Assembly: GCA_900469475.1 (NCBI GenBank)
Contig: UBXG01000005.1
Location: 713,883 to 777,882 of the forward strand
From: Hyphomicrobiales bacterium
GTDB lineage: Bacteria > Pseudomonadota > Alphaproteobacteria > Rhizobiales > Rhizobiaceae
Length of the DNA stretch: 64,000 nt
Direction of reading: 5' to 3'
The translations under genes were made by a program, and so were the position numbers. Numbering within the stretch: position 1 is the stretch's first letter; each line of letters opens with the position of its first letter. Below, piece by piece: positions 1-7,612 of the stretch. The notes under the pieces are model-generated. The model worked only from the letters and a program-made list of their open reading frames with translations, did not search any database and was not told the origin of the DNA.

Positions 1-1177
1 TATCGCTTCTGGAGGTCGATGCCGTCGTTACGGTATCGATTTCATCCTCATCCGCATCGTCCGAAGATCCGGCGGCAGCTGTTTCGTCATAGGCGGGCCG
101 CTTCACGGGCTCGGGCTTTGCCGAAAGCAGTGGATTGGAGGAGGAAGATTGTGGCGTTACCGCTGCGAAGGCTGCCGCGCTGGAAGGACTGGAATCGGCG
201 ACTTCGGTCGCCCCGTTATTCTTGATCTTTGCGCGGCTGATATCCGCCATGCGTGCACTCGCTGCCTGCACGTTGGGGGATGCGGCTGGCACCTGCGCGA
301 TCACATTGGAATCAATATGCTTTGTCGATGCCTTAGGCAGATAGTCAGCGATCAGCTTGCGCATCTGATTGTCGCGAGCCGGCGTCGAAGCGCCGCCAAG
401 GACCACACCGACTATGGAACGACCGTCGACTTTGACAGAGGTCGCCAGATTATAGCCGGCGGCACGCGTGTAACCGGTCTTGATGCCATCAACACCGCGC
501 ACGGAGCCGATCAGGCGATTGTGGCCGAGGATCGTGCGATTGCCGAGCCGGAAACTCGTTTCGGAGAAGAAGCCGTAATATTCCGGAAAATGTTCGCGCA
601 AAGCGATACCAAGGCGAGCCTGATCACGAGCCGTCGTCATCTGCGCGGTGTTCGGTAGGCCGTTTGGGTTACGATAGGTCGTGCGCGTCATGCCAAGCGC
701 TCGCGCCTTATCGTTCATCATCCGGGCAAAACCCTCCTCCGAACCGCCGAGCATCTCGCCAAGCGCCATTGCGGCGTCGTTGGCGGACTTCGTGACGATA
801 CCGAGGATAGCCTCGCGCACGGTCACGGAGCGACCGGGGCCGATACCGAGCTTTGTCGGCGCCTGAGCGGCGGCGTTCTTTGAAAATACGACGGGAGTAT
901 CCAGGGTGATGCGTCCGGCCTCAAGCGCTTCGAAGGTCAGGTAGACCGTCATCATCTTGGTCAGCGAGGCAGGATAGTGGAGCGTGTCGGCATTTTCGCT
1001 ATAGAGAACATTGCCTGTATTGGCGTCGATGACGATACCGGCATATTTCGGACCGGCCGCGCTTGCGTCAACGACAGTCACAGTGATCGTCGCTGTCGCG
1101 ATCGAAAAACCAAGAAGCGCTCTCGCCAGAATTTTACCGGTTTGAGACGACGAAACGGGTAGAATGGATCTGGACAC
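1..1177 (-). CDS. D-alanyl-D-alanine carboxypeptidase (S11 family), 3' end outside window
   Basis: Periplasmic S11 (PBP5/DacC-like) serine carboxypeptidase, which removes the terminal D-Ala from peptidoglycan stem peptides. From the GTG at 1177 there is a hydrophobic signal segment (about residues 15-38, ending DASAAG), then the full catalytic set: SLTK (71-74), SAN (131-133) and KTG (233-235). After about residue 290 comes a Ser/Ala/acid-rich low-complexity linker that runs off the left edge; in related rhizobial proteins such a linker leads to a SPOR domain, but that cannot be seen here. GTG 1177 is preferred because an AGAGAG Shine-Dalgarno lies 7 nt upstream. An in-frame ATG at 1198 directly follows a stop codon and lacks a good RBS. 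Unlike the second S11 protein at 53367, all key residues are intact. Confidence 0.93.
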   Translation of the reverse strand, partial: MSRSILPVSSSQTGKILARALLGFSIATATITVTVVDASAAGPKYAGIVIDANTGNVLYSENADTLHYPASLTKMMTVYLTFEALEAGRITLDTPVVFSKNAAAQAPTKLGIGPGRSVTVREAILGIVTKSANDAAMALGEMLGGSEEGFARMMNDKARALGMTRTTYRNPNGLPNTAQMTTARDQARLGIALREHFPEYYGFFSETSFRLGNRTILGHNRLIGSVRGVDGIKTGYTRAAGYNLATSVKVDGRSIVGVVLGGASTPARDNQMRKLIADYLPKASTKHIDSNVIAQVPAASPNVQAASARMADISRAKIKNNGATEVADSSPSSAAAFAAVTPQSSSSNPLLSAKPEPVKRPAYDETAAAGSSDDADEDEIDTVTTASTSRSD

Positions 1178-1315
1178 TAAATCACTCTCTGCTTGCATTT
1201 ACATTCTCGATTATCCGGCCGCCGCCTCCATGAACGGCCGATCCGCTCGACAGTAGAGGCTTAGCGTTACCAATCGGTTTATGATGAACAGTTGGTTTCA
1301 GGTTTTTGCGCCATT

Positions 1316-2083
1316 TTAGCGGCTATCAACAGCCATTGCCGCGGGTGGGGCATCTTCCACAAGGCGCGTCTTGACGAAGTCCTGGACGGCGGCATCCATC
1401 GTGCGCCAATCCCCGAGCTGATTGCTGGAAAAGCGGTAGAGAACACTTAGATCCTTGCCAACCTTGACATCCCTCTGACAATCACCGCTCCTTGCCAAGG
1501 CTGGCGAGGAGGGCAGGAGGCAGCGCACAACATAGTCGGTTTCACCGGATCGCGAAGCGGTTAAAAGGATTTCACCATTGTAGCCGGCATCAGCGCGAAG
1601 CCGATGTGCCGTCAGGCCAAAGGGGCCGGCATAGGAAGCGCCGTCCATCATTTGCGAATAGATCGGACCAAGCCGGCCGGACATATCACGAGACATCGTG
1701 CTCTGGCTGATCTGGAGAAAGATCAGCGAGGACGATTGCGAGATATCGTCGAAGCGCAACCGGTCGGCTTCACTATAGCCCTGCATCTGCGGCCAGGTCA
1801 GATAGAGATCGACGCGCTCGGCCGGGCCATTGAGGCGCTCGCTCGGAAAGCGGACGGTGTTTGCGGCGAGGCGTATCGTGTCATCGCCGATCGTGACGGA
1901 GATAGGTTTGGTATCGGTTGTATGACCCGCAAGCGAAATTTTCTCGCCGAGCCAGTTTCCACCGACGGATATGGCTACAGTCAGCGCAGCCAGGACGGCA
2001 ACACCTGCCATGAGCCGATAGACAAAACCGCTCGATATTAGCGGGATTTCTTCGACCATTGTGGCGGATGACAGAGGAGCCAT
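1316..2083 (-). CDS. conserved rhizobial membrane-anchored protein of unknown function
   Basis: Predicted 255 aa. I do not recognise a named domain. One transmembrane segment lies near the N-terminus (about residues 20-42, rich in V/A/L), so most of the protein (43-255) should face the periplasm. The outer part has several SQSS/SRDMSG-like polar stretches and two cysteines (in VVRCLLP and SGDCQRD) that could form a disulfide. The ATG at 2083 has an AAGG sequence 8 nt upstream; a second ATG (MVEEIP) is 8 codons in. About 100 bp upstream on the same strand are two tandem TTAACCAT boxes (2180-2198) resembling CtrA sites, which suggests cell-cycle control. It is likely monocistronic. Confidence 0.8.
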   Translation of the reverse strand: MAPLSSATMVEEIPLISSGFVYRLMAGVAVLAALTVAISVGGNWLGEKISLAGHTTDTKPISVTIGDDTIRLAANTVRFPSERLNGPAERVDLYLTWPQMQGYSEADRLRFDDISQSSSLIFLQISQSTMSRDMSGRLGPIYSQMMDGASYAGPFGLTAHRLRADAGYNGEILLTASRSGETDYVVRCLLPSSPALARSGDCQRDVKVGKDLSVLYRFSSNQLGDWRTMDAAVQDFVKTRLVEDAPPAAMAVDSR

Positions 2084-2179
2084 GTTCTTGCCTTCATCTC
2101 CCTGCGCCCGCCATCTTCGATGACGAGTACCGAGGGCGTCCTAGTTTCGAGTCTCATTGAAGATATGATTGGCGCGGCG

Positions 2180-2198
2180 ATGGTTAATTGATGGTTAA
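2180..2198 (-). promoter_or_regulatory. tandem CtrA-like boxes
   Basis: On the minus strand this reads TTAACCAT-CAA-TTAACCAT: two direct copies of the octamer reported as the CtrA motif in Sinorhizobium. Together they also form the Caulobacter-type TTAA-N7-TTAA full site. They lie about 97 bp upstream of the start of the membrane protein gene that begins at 2083 and point towards it. The assignment is by motif only. Confidence 0.5.
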
Positions 2199-2281
2199 AT
2201 ATAGGTCGCAACCCGTGCTAACGGGACAGTTAATTCGCCGGAATCTTTAGTGCTTATCTCGCGGGAGCCGCGAAATGAAAA

Positions 2282-2312
2282 GAGCCGTTCCCGGGGACAG
2301 CGGGAACGGCTC
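2282..2312 (-). terminator. rho-independent terminator of the BTLCP peptidase gene
   Basis: A perfect 12-bp inverted repeat (GAGCCGTTCCCG at 2282-2293 with its complement at 2301-2312) with a 7-nt loop. On the minus strand it is followed by TTTTCATTTC. It lies 94 bp past the stop codon of the gene ending at 2406. The rest of the 2084-2405 gap is promoter sequence for the gene starting at 2083; I see no ORF in it. Confidence 0.85.
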
Positions 2313-2405
2313 AGAGGCACCGGCCTGGACAGAAATCAGGGGACGAGACCGGGCCTCTGACTTTACCGCCGACGCTAGGCCGCCGGCGATCTGGTATTGG
2401 GGGGC

Positions 2406-3011
2406 TTACTTCAAGCTGCCGACCGCAACAGCGCGACCGTCCTGGATCTTGACCCAGCGAGCCGGATGATCTGCGGACTGGCGCTTCAGGAAGGTGTATT
2501 CGGTCTCCGACCAGAGCTTCACCTTGTTGCGCATGTTATCGAGAATGAAATCGCCACGATCCGTGCGGACGGTCAGAACGGCATGGCCTTCGCCGTTCGG
2601 CTGCAGCACGACGGTCATGAGCAGATCGGAAGGCGAGACGCCGGCATCGATGAGTTGCTTGCGCTTCAGCAGCGCGAAATCCTCGCAGTCGCCGGCGGTG
2701 GTCGGGATCGCCCACTTCTCCTCAACACCGTAAAGTTCCATATCCGTCATCGGCTTGATGGTCGTATTGACCGTATAGTTGACCTTCAGGATCGTCTTCC
2801 AGCTATCCTCATTGAGGATCATCGGCCCTGCATCGCCACCGGAATAAGCGCATTCACGCGGGTTTTCCTTGCAGAATTCGTAATGACCGATCGGGGGAGC
2901 AGCGTCACCTGTTATCGTCATGTTGGCGGGTGCTGCCTGAGCAGCACCGAACAAGCTAAGAGTTGAAAGCGCCAGAGCGGCAAGGCCGCGAAGTGCGATT
3001 TGAAAGTTCAT
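2406..3011 (-). CDS. transglutaminase-like cysteine peptidase (BTLCP, Pfam PF06035)
   Basis: Predicted 201 aa with a clear Sec signal peptide (residues 1-27, cleavage near AQA-APA). The core matches the bacterial transglutaminase-like cysteine proteinase family: the nucleophile Cys lies in TTAGDCEDFALLKR, the His in EGHAVLTVRT and the Asp in GDFILDNM. In gammaproteobacteria the relative LapG cleaves the adhesin LapA under c-di-GMP control; rhizobial single-domain members are secreted and their substrates are mostly unknown. The gene has its own terminator (2282-2312) and an AT-rich upstream region, so it is probably a single-gene unit. No LapD-like receptor is adjacent, although a PilZ protein (another c-di-GMP family) is encoded about 1.4 kb away. 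Confidence 0.9.
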   Translation of the reverse strand: MNFQIALRGLAALALSTLSLFGAAQAAPANMTITGDAAPPIGHYEFCKENPRECAYSGGDAGPMILNEDSWKTILKVNYTVNTTIKPMTDMELYGVEEKWAIPTTAGDCEDFALLKRKQLIDAGVSPSDLLMTVVLQPNGEGHAVLTVRTDRGDFILDNMRNKVKLWSETEYTFLKRQSADHPARWVKIQDGRAVAVGSLK

Positions 3012-3401
3012 GTCCCTGTCCCTGTTTTATTGGGATCAGAATGACACGCGTGATTTTATCTGACGCAAAATTGCACAGTCAAATTAATGGCTTAGTTAAA
3101 TCAAATCCGGCGAAAATTCTCATAAAATACGCAGAAAACTTGATTCAAGTTCGCGGCAAATTAGATTAAAATTTGAGGGATTTCGGTATGGATTGCAGCA
3201 ATGCAAGAGTCTGACATCCGCTGTTTCCAAACGGCTTTCAGCAATGGGGATCGTTAATGCCCGCGTGCCGATTAAGGCAGTAGACGTGTGTATTGATACA
3301 GAGCTCGCGTGGCGACAGGTCGGATTTGGTGTTGGAAATGGCTGCAAGAGCCTGAACTTGTCCCATTTTGGGAAAACCGGCTCAAAAAATATTTTTGATT
3401 T
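3012..3401. other. AT-rich intergenic region, no convincing gene
   Basis: A 390-bp gap between the peptidase start (3011) and the prolyl aminopeptidase stop (3402). It is distinctly AT-rich at 3040-3190, as expected for the promoter of the peptidase gene. Open frames across it on both strands have no RBS or family resemblance. Just after the aminopeptidase stop there is an A/T-only dyad (around 3378-3396) that might serve as a weak terminator. Confidence 0.5.
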
Positions 3402-4379
3402 TTATTGCCGAGTGTGCCGGCGAAGCCCATCGGTCGCGCGGGTGATTGCAGTCGCCATCTCCGAGACCGCCGGCGAGTGTGCCGCGTTCGCGACGACCAC
3501 CAGTTCCGCCTCTGGCCATGCCTGTGACAATTCCCAGGCGGTGACGAGCGGTGCTTCGAGGTCCATACGACCATGGATCATCGTGCTGGGGATACCGGCG
3601 AGCCGATGGGTGTCGCGCAGGATCTGCTGCTCCTCGAGCCAAGCCAGATGGTGGAAGTAATGGGTGATGATCCGGGCGCGCGCCGTCAGATAACGTGGAT
3701 CGGACCATCGCGGCGACAGGGCCGCGCGCGGATCGATCAGGATCGACGCTGCCTCCCATTCGTGCCAATCCCGGGCGGCTTTCACATGGATTGCTGGATC
3801 GGGATTGCGCAAGAGGCGATAATAGGCGGTGACTAGGTCACCATCGCGATCAGTCTTAGGTACAGCGGCCCGAAAGCGTGCCCATTCCACAGGAAAGAAA
3901 CGGCCGAGACCTTGATAGAGCCAATCGATTTCCGATCGTCTCGTCATGGTGACACCGACGAGGAGCAAGCTTTCCACCCGCTGCGGATGGGTTTCGGCAT
4001 AGGCAAGCGCAAGCGTGCAGCCCCAGGAATTGCCGAATATGATCCAGCGTTCGATTCCGAGGCGCAACCGCAATCGCTCGATATCGGCAATCGTGTGCCA
4101 TGTCGTATTGGCCGAGAGATCGATCAGCGGTTCAGACGCATGCGGAAGACTGCCGCCGCAGCCGCGCTGATCGAATTGAATAATCCGATAATATTGCGGG
4201 TCGAAATAGCGCCGCGTTCCAGCCGAACTACCTGATCCCGGGCCCCCGTGCAGGATGAGGACGGGTGTACCCTCGGGATTGCCCGATTGCACCCAGTAAA
4301 TCCGCTGGCCGTCGCCGACCTCAAGCAGGCCTTCGTCAAAAGGAATTATGTCCGGGTAGGGCATGTCGCGGTCACGCAT
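3402..4379 (-). CDS. pip: prolyl aminopeptidase (alpha/beta hydrolase, S33)
   Basis: Cytoplasmic aminopeptidase that releases N-terminal proline from peptides (EC 3.4.11.5). At 325 aa it is close to the usual 310-320. The alpha/beta-hydrolase landmarks are present: oxyanion loop HGGPGSG (44-50), FDQRGCG (69-75), nucleophile elbow GNSWG with Ser118, catalytic Asp273 in HGRMD and His301 in NAAHS. The arrangement, with the FDQRG motif and a helical cap between 140 and 250, fits peptidase family S33 rather than a general esterase. It has no signal peptide. It stands alone between an AT-rich gap and the PilZ gene, which starts 717 bp away on the same strand. The start could be the ATG at residue 6 (MPYPD). 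Confidence 0.93.
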   Translation of the reverse strand: MRDRDMPYPDIIPFDEGLLEVGDGQRIYWVQSGNPEGTPVLILHGGPGSGSSAGTRRYFDPQYYRIIQFDQRGCGGSLPHASEPLIDLSANTTWHTIADIERLRLRLGIERWIIFGNSWGCTLALAYAETHPQRVESLLLVGVTMTRRSEIDWLYQGLGRFFPVEWARFRAAVPKTDRDGDLVTAYYRLLRNPDPAIHVKAARDWHEWEAASILIDPRAALSPRWSDPRYLTARARIITHYFHHLAWLEEQQILRDTHRLAGIPSTMIHGRMDLEAPLVTAWELSQAWPEAELVVVANAAHSPAVSEMATAITRATDGLRRHTRQ

Positions 4380-4436
4380 CGAGGAGAAGATAGAGATCGC
4401 TATTTCGCGACGCTGCGTGACGGGAAGATGACGGTA

Positions 4437-5096
4437 TCAGAGAAATTCGCGCAAGGTTTCGCGAGACTGTAGCGAAAGGAATTCGATCGCAACGCCCTCT
4501 ATGAAATGACGCACGACGCGACCGCGCATATTGCCGAGACGCACAGGCGTTCCGATGGCGGGGCGTATTTCGACGTCGACCGCTGCGCCGGAGAGCGAGA
4601 GGTCCATGATGCGGCAGACATATTGCTTACCGTCGTCGAGCGTGAGTTCGCTGCGGGTATTGCGCGGCGTCAAACGATCGTGGCGGCGATCTTCCGGCAG
4701 ACCGAGTTCGTGCTTATTGGCAAGCCAGGTCAGTTGCGCCGCAAGCTTTTCACGCTTGCGCTCGGTTGCATTGATCGACATGGTGAAACCGCGGCCGTCG
4801 ACCGCAACGACATAGCCCTCGACTCGGCCGAGGTGGTCGATGTAGGCCACGACCCGCTCATCGGCGCGCGGCCGTCCTAAACAAGTCACATGAAGGTCGC
4901 CCGGCGACATTTCCGTGACAACGCATTCGAATTCCTCATAATTTGCCAGCATCAGACGACCCTGCATATTGATCGGGACCCGCTGAAAGGTCCGCTGATC
5001 ATTACGAGCAGCATTGCCTGTCATTTGATTGGGCCGCGTCGCCTGGGCTGGCTGAAACGAGTGCATGGAGGCGTCTTGAATCCTATTGCGTCTCAT
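4437..5096 (-). CDS. tandem PilZ-domain protein, probable c-di-GMP effector
   Basis: Predicted 219 aa, soluble. Two PilZ-like folds are arranged in tandem: residues about 34-115 (opening QRVPINMQGRL) and about 128-219. The second carries the recognisable c-di-GMP signature: an RRxDRxxxR-type arginine cluster (RRHDRLTPR, about 138-146) followed by DLSLSGA (D/N-x-S-x-x-G). The first copy is degenerate in its arginine motif and has EMSPGD in place of D-x-S-x-x-G, so probably only the C-terminal domain binds ligand. Two PilZ domains of this kind are common in rhizobia. The true start may be MHSFQ at residue 11, since neither start has a well-spaced RBS (an AAGGAG lies 17 nt before ATG 5096). The partner process cannot be told from context. 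Confidence 0.85.
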   Translation of the reverse strand: MRRNRIQDASMHSFQPAQATRPNQMTGNAARNDQRTFQRVPINMQGRLMLANYEEFECVVTEMSPGDLHVTCLGRPRADERVVAYIDHLGRVEGYVVAVDGRGFTMSINATERKREKLAAQLTWLANKHELGLPEDRRHDRLTPRNTRSELTLDDGKQYVCRIMDLSLSGAAVDVEIRPAIGTPVRLGNMRGRVVRHFIEGVAIEFLSLQSRETLREFL

Positions 5097-5189
5097 CCAA
5101 CTAATAGCCGCAACTCCTTAAAGTAAGGTTGTCTTTTCAGAGGCATAAATAAGAGACGATCACCTATCTTGTTCCGCACTGGGTCAGTT

Positions 5190-5831
5190 CTAACCCTGTC
5201 GCGCCTCATTTTTTGCTTGAATCAATTTTCGGCGGACCCATTCACCAAGGCTCGTGCTTCCCCGATGCGGCAGAAGATTTGCGGGGTCTGGATGGGGAGG
5301 TGCATCCACAAGCCGCACGCGGCGCTCGCGAAGCAGCCGGCTGCGATCCAGTGCCAGAAATTCAAGGCGTTCGTTGCCGAGCCAAGGCGCATAAACGGTT
5401 GGCGTCAGACAACCAAGCAGTCTGTCGCAAGTGTCGCTCGATGTGCGAACCGGCAGCAATATCATCTCGAAGGTCATGCTGCGGCCGCTGATACAGTAGC
5501 CCGTCGCGTGAACCAACGCGGGAACCACGTGTTTCATCACGCCGGCGGCTATGCGTACCGGGTCATCCTGCTGACTGCCAGCCCAGAGCGCTGCGAAATT
5601 CTCGCCGCGGAGTTCGCGCCCCATGAGGTTGCAGATCGCCGTACCGGCCAGGCGGAAGCGGGGATTATCGTCCACCGTATTTTCCAGGATAAACAGCTCG
5701 GGAAGAATGTGGCCGATTGCCGATGGCTGTATCAAGTTGCGCAGGGGAGCGTCCGCGTTGCCGCGTATACGCTCCCAATAGGTAAATATATCGATGCTCG
5801 TCTTATGGCGCATAATGCGTCCGTGTCCCAT
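5190..5831 (-). CDS. PAS_5-family (DUF1457) PAS domain protein
   Basis: Predicted 213 aa, soluble. The layout matches the alphaproteobacterial PAS_5 family: an N-terminal IDIFTYWERIRGNADAP-like segment, then ENTVDDNPRFRLAGTAI with a GRELRG turn, then a C-terminal variable tail rich in Arg and Pro. Members are single PAS domains without an output domain and are thought to be sensors or partners of other signalling proteins; no ligand is known to me. It lies next to the PilZ gene on the same strand, but 93 bp apart and probably with its own promoter. An alternative start is the ATG at residue 7 (MRHKTS). Confidence 0.85.
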   Translation of the reverse strand: MGHGRIMRHKTSIDIFTYWERIRGNADAPLRNLIQPSAIGHILPELFILENTVDDNPRFRLAGTAICNLMGRELRGENFAALWAGSQQDDPVRIAAGVMKHVVPALVHATGYCISGRSMTFEMILLPVRTSSDTCDRLLGCLTPTVYAPWLGNERLEFLALDRSRLLRERRVRLVDAPPHPDPANLLPHRGSTSLGEWVRRKLIQAKNEARQG

Positions 5832-5959
5832 TTCACTTCAACTACAAGGGCATTCATCGCCCTCGAAACTGATGTTGCGAATTCCATGCCAGAACCGGCC
5901 CGTTAGGGTTAATAAAGGGTTTCGGTTGCCTTATCGAATGGTCGATGTAAATCTTTGTT

Positions 5960-6078
5960 CATCACTTCACTAAGTGACCTTCAGCACGAATTTCCCGGGT
6001 GCCGGACGAACCATTGAGGTCAGATCCGGAGAGGAGCGCCCCGGTATGCCGCCCGACACTACGGGCGGCTTTTTTTTT
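5960..6078 (+). ncRNA. candidate small RNA with intrinsic terminator
   Basis: The segment between the PAS gene and the rhomboid gene contains a 6-bp hairpin (TCACTT-cact-AAGTGA), a longer imperfect stem (CCGGA...TCCGG, about 6002-6030) and then a strong terminator (6048-6078). No ORF with an RBS ends here and the upstream gene runs the other way, so the terminator has no obvious coding client. A weak promoter (TTGCCT, 16 nt, TAAATC, about 5928-5955) precedes it. The 5' end is approximate. Alternatively it could be an attenuating leader of the rhomboid gene. Confidence 0.4.
6048..6078 (+). terminator. strong rho-independent terminator upstream of rhomboid gene
   Basis: Stem GCCGCCCG (6048-6055) pairs with CGGGCGGC (6062-6069) around a 6-nt loop and is followed directly by nine T residues. 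Because it sits in the middle of the longest open frame that could encode the rhomboid protein, it argues that this protein starts downstream at 6131. Confidence 0.88.
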
Positions 6079-6130
6079 GATTTTCGCTGCGTTATGTGTC
6101 GATGACTTCTATCGACAAGCAGAGCAAGAC

Positions 6131-6901
6131 ATGGATGACGAACAGCTGCCGCGCCCAGAGCCGGAAAATCCGCGGCCGCAGCAGCGAGCCCCGGCCTTCA
6201 ACTTGCCTCCTGCCATTCTGGCGAGCCTCGCCGTCCTAATCGTCATTTTTGCGGTCATGAACCTTCCCTGGTGGTCGGACGATACGCTGAACTGGATTTA
6301 TTTCGCCTTCAGCTTCATCCCGGCCCGCTATGCCTTTCCCTTGTCACAGCAGGGGCTGGAATGGCTTTGGACACCTGTCACCTATTCGCTGCTGCATGGC
6401 GGGATCGAGCATATCGTGTTCAACAGCCTTTGGCTGATGGTCTTTGCGGCACCCGTGGCGCGACGCATCGGCGCCCTGCGCTATGTGATTTTCTGGATCT
6501 TCTCATCAGCCGCCTCCGCCTTCCTGCATGCGGCACTCTACTGGGGCGACCAGACGCTGTTGATCGGTGCGTCCGGTGTCGTCTCGGCGCTCATGGGAGC
6601 AGCTTGCCGTTTTGCCTTTCCGGCCATGGACAGTCGCAGAGTGTCCATGCGGCAGGCGCATCTCAACCCGCGCCTCGGCATTTTGCAGTCGCTTCGCAGC
6701 CGGACAGTTGTCGCCTATATCGTCATGTGGGTTGCCGGCAATGCGCTCGTTGCTTTCGGCATCAATCTTGCGGGCGACAGCTCACAGCCGGTGGCCTGGG
6801 ATGCTCATATCGGCGGCTTCCTGTTCGGATTCCTGCTTTTCGCCCCCTTCGACCGGCAGCCGCCTGAGGAAGTTCGTGAACCTTTACCACTCGATGAATG
6901 A
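6131..6901 (+). CDS. rhomboid family intramembrane serine protease
   Basis: Integral inner-membrane protease of about 256 aa with roughly six transmembrane helices. The catalytic dyad is visible: Ser148 in GASG (146-149) and His226 in AHIGG. The helix-2 element HGGIEHIVFNSLWL (89-102) supplies the conserved His/Asn of the oxyanion region. The N-terminal 25 residues are Pro/Glu-rich and cytosolic. The start ATG 6131 was chosen because the open frame upstream (to GTG 5999) passes through a strong transcription terminator and encodes no conserved sequence. Substrates are unknown. It is followed after 165 bp by the CBS protein gene; co-transcription is possible but not shown. Confidence 0.9.
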   Translation: MDDEQLPRPEPENPRPQQRAPAFNLPPAILASLAVLIVIFAVMNLPWWSDDTLNWIYFAFSFIPARYAFPLSQQGLEWLWTPVTYSLLHGGIEHIVFNSLWLMVFAAPVARRIGALRYVIFWIFSSAASAFLHAALYWGDQTLLIGASGVVSALMGAACRFAFPAMDSRRVSMRQAHLNPRLGILQSLRSRTVVAYIVMWVAGNALVAFGINLAGDSSQPVAWDAHIGGFLFGFLLFAPFDRQPPEEVREPLPLDE

Positions 6902-7066
6902 GCTGTTGCTTTCTTACTGACACAGGCGCACCATTGGCATCCGTCGATCATGGGATGAGGAGATCGATCGACCGACGGGCAAAGCGCCGGTTTGAGCTCC
7001 GGGGGTAATTTCGGAACATATCGGACGCTTCAGGTGTTCATCATGCTTTCGAGATGGGAGGATCGA

Positions 7067-7501
7067 ATGTCAGTTTCCGTAAAGGCCATACTTGAAGCCA
7101 AGGGCCGCGACGTCGTGACGACGGGCGGCAATACGACCGTTGCAGAGGCCGCGAAAATCCTGAACGAGAATCGGATCGGCGCTATCGTCGTTGTCGGACC
7201 GGGCGGCAAGATTTCCGGCATCTTCACCGAGCGGGATGTGGTCAATGCCGTTGCCAAGCATGGGCAGGAATGCCTCGACAAACCGATCGCATCGATGATG
7301 ACGGCCAAAGTGCACCGCTGCAAGGAAGACACGACAACCGACGAATTGATGGAACTGATGACGATGCGCCGCTTCCGTCATGTTCCCGTCGAGGAGAAAG
7401 GCAAGCTTTCCGGCATCATCTCCATCGGCGACGTCGTCAAATGGCGTATCCGCGAGATCGAACTCGAGGCCGAACAGATCAAGGCCTATATCGCCGGGTG
7501 A
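7067..7501 (+). CDS. tandem CBS-domain protein
   Basis: A 144-aa cytoplasmic protein made of two CBS repeats (about residues 10-68 and 78-135), each with the G-x-(I/L)-x-G-I-(F/I)-(T/S)-x-x-D-(V/L) signature (GKISGIFTERDVV and GKLSGIISIGDVV). Such stand-alone CBS pairs form Bateman modules that bind adenine nucleotides and regulate partner proteins; no partner is evident here. The start ATG 7067 has an excellent RBS (GGGAGG, 5 nt spacing), so the open frame upstream to 6992 is not used. The C-terminal helix is charged (EIELEAEQIKAYIAG), as in many rhizobial relatives. Confidence 0.92.
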   Translation: MSVSVKAILEAKGRDVVTTGGNTTVAEAAKILNENRIGAIVVVGPGGKISGIFTERDVVNAVAKHGQECLDKPIASMMTAKVHRCKEDTTTDELMELMTMRRFRHVPVEEKGKLSGIISIGDVVKWRIREIELEAEQIKAYIAG

Positions 7502-7522
7502 GGCGAAGTTCGAGGCGGCCCA

Positions 7523-7548
7523 TGCAATCGACCCGCGGGTCGATTGCA
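7523..7548. repeat. perfect 26-bp palindrome between convergent genes
   Basis: The 13-mer TGCAATCGACCCG is followed immediately by its exact reverse complement, with no spacer, 21 bp after the CBS gene stop and 65 bp before the stop of the convergent lipase gene. Neither strand has a T-run next to it. It may act as a shared terminator hairpin for both genes or as a protein-binding site. Confidence 0.75.
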
Positions 7549-7612
7549 GCGATTAGCTTCATAACCCTCAAGCGAAGGGCGGGTTGCTTTTCACAGTTTT
7601 TCGGATGACACG

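Noticed and set aside
3193..3660. A 155-aa plus-strand frame over the AT-rich gap and the end of pip.
   Set aside because: Its second half is antisense to a well-supported gene and its first half has no RBS or conserved sequence.
6001..6047. A stretch GGTCAGATCCGGAGAGGAGC resembles the signal recognition particle RNA core (GGTCAGGTCCGGAAGGAAGC).
   Set aside because: The strictly conserved AGCA side of the symmetric loop and the GGAA tetraloop are not matched and the arms do not pair over a proper length, so it is more likely chance.
5999..6130. N-terminal extension of the rhomboid protein.
   Set aside because: The frame crosses a strong intrinsic terminator with a poly-T, and the added 44 residues are not rhomboid-like.
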